The translations under genes and the position numbers were made by a program. From Sarcocystis neurona (Eukaryota > Apicomplexa > Conoidasida > Eucoccidiorida > Sarcocystidae): a DNA stretch of 64,000 bases. How positions within the stretch are numbered: the stretch's first letter is position 1; each line of letters opens with the position of its first letter. The notes beneath the pieces are model-generated. The model did no database searches and was not told where the DNA came from. It worked only from the letters and a program-made list of their open reading frames with translations. The stretch is taken from contig KL647293.1 of assembly GCA_000727475.1 (NCBI GenBank), positions 1,232,249-1,296,248 of the forward strand, read 5' to 3'. Of this stretch, positions 60,921 through 64,000 are shown one piece after another.

Positions 60921-63900
60921 AAAAGAAGCGCAGGTATATTCGGCGCTTTACATGCATGAGGGAACCGTGCAAAAAGGAAATGGAAGCGAGAAATAGACAG
61001 ATACGCAAGTAGAGCATACGTACCAGACCTGTACAGAGACAGTGAACAGGAAGACGAAGAAGAAGGAGAAGAATAACTTACAGAAATATACGGACACATG
61101 ACATACACGTGTATGTATGTGCAGCGGCTTTGGCGTGTACACGTGTCTGGCACAGCCTCGTCCAACCCCAAAAGAAAAGAGCACACCGAGAGAGACAACT
61201 CTACGCAAATAGAAACTCCGATCCGCCTTGTGTAGACACGTGTACTGGGATGCACGTACAGCATATACCTGTGTAATATATATGCAGATATCAATATGCA
61301 GACGGCCGCACAAGCTTCCATGTAGACAAGTAGTGACACACACGGAAAACCTGAGCGACGGGCCGACGGCGCGTATATTCAGAGCCCTGTGTAGCTCAGA
61401 TATCCACACGGGACTACAGTGACGTGAGGCACGACGAGCAGTACATATATACGTATATACAGATGAGCCTGTTCCTGTAATACACGGGAGTTTACGCAGG
61501 CACATAGTACACATGTGAGGCAAGAAGTGCACGCACGGCGCCGGGAAAACGGAAGCATCTGACTGAAGCTGTCGTACAAATATATGCAGGCACAATATCA
61601 CACGCTAAAGCACTCAAACAAGAAGATACACGCATGTATATAAATTGTGCAAACACGTAGTTTGGCCTACACCTATCGTGTTTGCTAGCACTACGACCTG
61701 CTGTGTGTGGTGCTTGGACAGACGGACTTCGACACTCAGTGGGATCCCTTCTACAGACGCACCGAGATATATATGCCAGTCACACGCGAAGCGTAAGACT
61801 TCTACAGATGAAGTGAGAAAGTGAGACAGGTACAGATATGTAATGAACACCTACTGGTGTTATGATACTCACGACAGGCAGACAGACACATTCACGTGCA
61901 GACGCACATACATATCCCAAGCACCTGTTAGACGGTACACATACATAGAATTATACGTAGACGCAGATGAATATATATAAGTATATACGCATATACATAT
62001 AGGGCGTCAACTAAAGACACGCACTACGCACACATGCGTATACGTGTGCACATAACATACATACATACGTACATACATACACACATATCCAATACAAAAC
62101 AATGGTGTGTGTGCATGTGGTGTGGACGTGTATGTACGTACATATATAATATATATATATATACACATACAGGCGTAACATTGTGTCTAACCATGCATAT
62201 TTGTAGATATGTGTATATATATATATATACGCATCTGCATATACATACACATAAATATATACATATATATACATATACGAGTAGACTACGCTTGGAGCAG
62301 CTGACGGGTGTACCCAAAATCCACGCGGCAATCCGCTCCCGCTTGAGGAGGAGAAAAACGGAAGATCGGGGAAAGAAAAATGGTCCCCCTTCGAAGAACC
62401 GAATTGAGACACACACCAAAAACGATAAATCACGAGCAGCAGCACCTCGCGTTTTGCTACTGTCCCCGCTTGAACCGCTCCTACAGAATACGTCCCTGCT
62501 GCAGTGGACAAGCAGTGACGCTGCTGCTTCTGCTAGTCCAAATGGCGCAGCTGCCGCCGCAGAAGGAGAGGTTCACGCAGCTACTGGTGTACACAGGTGA
62601 CGCTGCTGCTGCGCTCATTCACCACCTGCTGTCGTGCTGAGGGCCACTGCTGCTCCTGCTTCTGCTGCCACTGCTGCTGCTACGCGACGAGCACCATTTA
62701 CAATCAGAGGCAGTTGCTGCTACTTTTAGTGCAGACGGAAATGGTGCTGGAGACGGGAACGCTATGGTCGCTTCTGCGCGGGGCGGCACGGTGATCCTGC
62801 TGCTGAGCAGGCGTTTGCCCCTGTTGCTTCGTTTAACACGTAATAATCCTGTTGTTGATGCTTCGTGCTGTGCACCTGGACTGTGCAGAACCCCTCCCAA
62901 CGAGTTACGCTGCTGCTGCTAAGCAATCGTACTTCGAATGACACAGTACAGAGGGCTACATCTCCTCTGGTAGCAGCTGCCACGGGAGGAGCCGCTCCTG
63001 TGGTGTCGTGTCTTTGCTGTCATTGGTGCCGCGCTTCCTTTTCGTCCTCCACTGTTTCTGCATTCTGCGTGAGCCGCAGCTGCTTTCCCACTGCCAACGG
63101 GAGACAATATGGCTTAACGTGGAGAAAACGCCTGTTGCTGACGGTTGCTGCTGCTGCTACTCGTTGCCGTGGTAGCCCTGGCGCTGCTCTTGACTGGTGC
63201 TGCGTCTACACACGTGGTTGCTAGTGCAGCTGATACAGAAAGACATGGATGTCGCAGCTGGATCGTGCGTGCTACTTCTGCTGCGGGCTACTCTTCATTC
63301 TGACGGGGCGGACCTGCCTGCTAATACTGTTGCTGCTACTGTCCACGTCGTCACTCGTGCTGTTGCTTCCCCCTGCTGTCGCCGGTGGGCTGGAATACTG
63401 CTGCTGCTCTTCCTGCTGCCTTCAAGCCGCCTTCACCCTGCAGCATATGTGTCTCCCCGCAGCCGTTGTTGCCACCCCAAAATGCTACTACTGCCCGCCT
63501 TCTCTCCTGCTGTCCTTTCTGCTGCCCTTCAAGCGCTAGCACAGCTGCTCGTTCTGTTGACCCACTACGCTGGCGTCGGCTGGTGTTGCTCGCGTTGGTG
63601 CTGCTGCTAGTGCAGTTGCTCCTGCTGCTGCGGCCCGTCTCGTGCCGTAGCTGCTGGAGCCACATGCATGCAATTTTGCAAAAGAAGACGCGAATACGAA
63701 CCGTCGGCCGCAGCGGTAGAAGAAAGCCATAAGCGGAAATGCGTATGTACGTATTCTGCGGAGATGACGTACGTGGTCGCAGATCGGAGTACATGTATTC
63801 TCACGCACGTAATCAGCTACATAACGACGTACACTAAAAGGAAAGCCTACAATTCTGAGAGGTGTGCACGGCACTGACGAGCAAAGCGAAACATATTACC

Positions 63901-64000
63901 GGGGTTTAAAGGTAAAATCCACTCCATCTGTAAACAGCAGGGAAAAAGCGGCGCTGGGAAAGCGATTATGTCGCCGCATGTAGGGACACGGGAGCGCATG
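60921..64000. other. 3' edge: no supported gene; TA/CA microsatellites and CTG block
   Basis: 60.92-62.29 kb is mostly TG/CA/TA microsatellite (near-pure alternating tracts at 62140-62160 and 62210-62280). About 62510-63660 is CTG/TGC-rich on +. Frames there are Cys/Leu-rich on + or Ser/Arg-rich on -, with no conserved motif. The 5' end of the minus-strand gene may reach into this region. Confidence 0.5.

Noticed and set aside
1..64000. tRNA, rRNA, CRISPR or transposase genes
   Set aside because: No T-loop-like motifs with matching stems, rRNA core motifs, spaced palindromic repeats or transposase motifs were seen by eye. A tRNA scan was not possible.

Overview
The window looks like nuclear DNA of a coccidian apicomplexan, most probably an Eimeria species. 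Three things point there. AGC/CAG trinucleotide runs encode Gln, Ala and Ser tracts in exons. Genes are split into many small exons by long introns. The intron DNA is full of TG/TA microsatellites. The species cannot be named from the sequence, and no bacterial, viral or organellar features were seen.

1-35.4 kb (+ strand): one very large gene, SMC4, the condensin ATPase core subunit. It is 5'-truncated by the window edge, so the Walker A half lies upstream. About 20 exons can be joined with matching intron phases. They run through the first coiled-coil arm (0.9-8.5 kb), the hinge (9.8-16.4 kb), the return arm (16.4-29.6 kb) and the C-terminal ATPase head (30.7-35.4 kb: signature, Walker B, D-loop and the SMC4-type tail). 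Introns make up roughly 85-90% of the locus. They hold alternating purine-pyrimidine DNA, CAG/CTG blocks, a minisatellite with a 681-N assembly gap, and long pyrimidine-rich tracts.

35.4-53.7 kb: largely gene-poor, more evenly composed DNA. The one reasonably supported gene is on the minus strand (41.3-43.2 kb), for an Ala/Pro-rich orphan protein ending in Cys-Cys; its 5' end was not found. A few orphan ORFs, a 12-bp minisatellite and a dispersed direct repeat are also noted.

53.7-60.9 kb (- strand): a gene for a metallo-beta-lactamase-fold protein of the NAPE-PLD family. Three conserved exons join in phase. Most metal-ligand positions are substituted, so it is predicted to be a pseudoenzyme. 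It also carries Gln-rich and Ser-rich insertions.

60.9-64 kb: microsatellites and a CTG-rich block, with no gene that could be supported. The alternation of repeat-rich (0-36 kb, 54-64 kb) and repeat-poor (37-53 kb) DNA resembles the R/P segmental organisation described for Eimeria tenella chromosome 1. Exon boundaries come from splice-site sequence, phase and recalled family alignments, not from transcripts.
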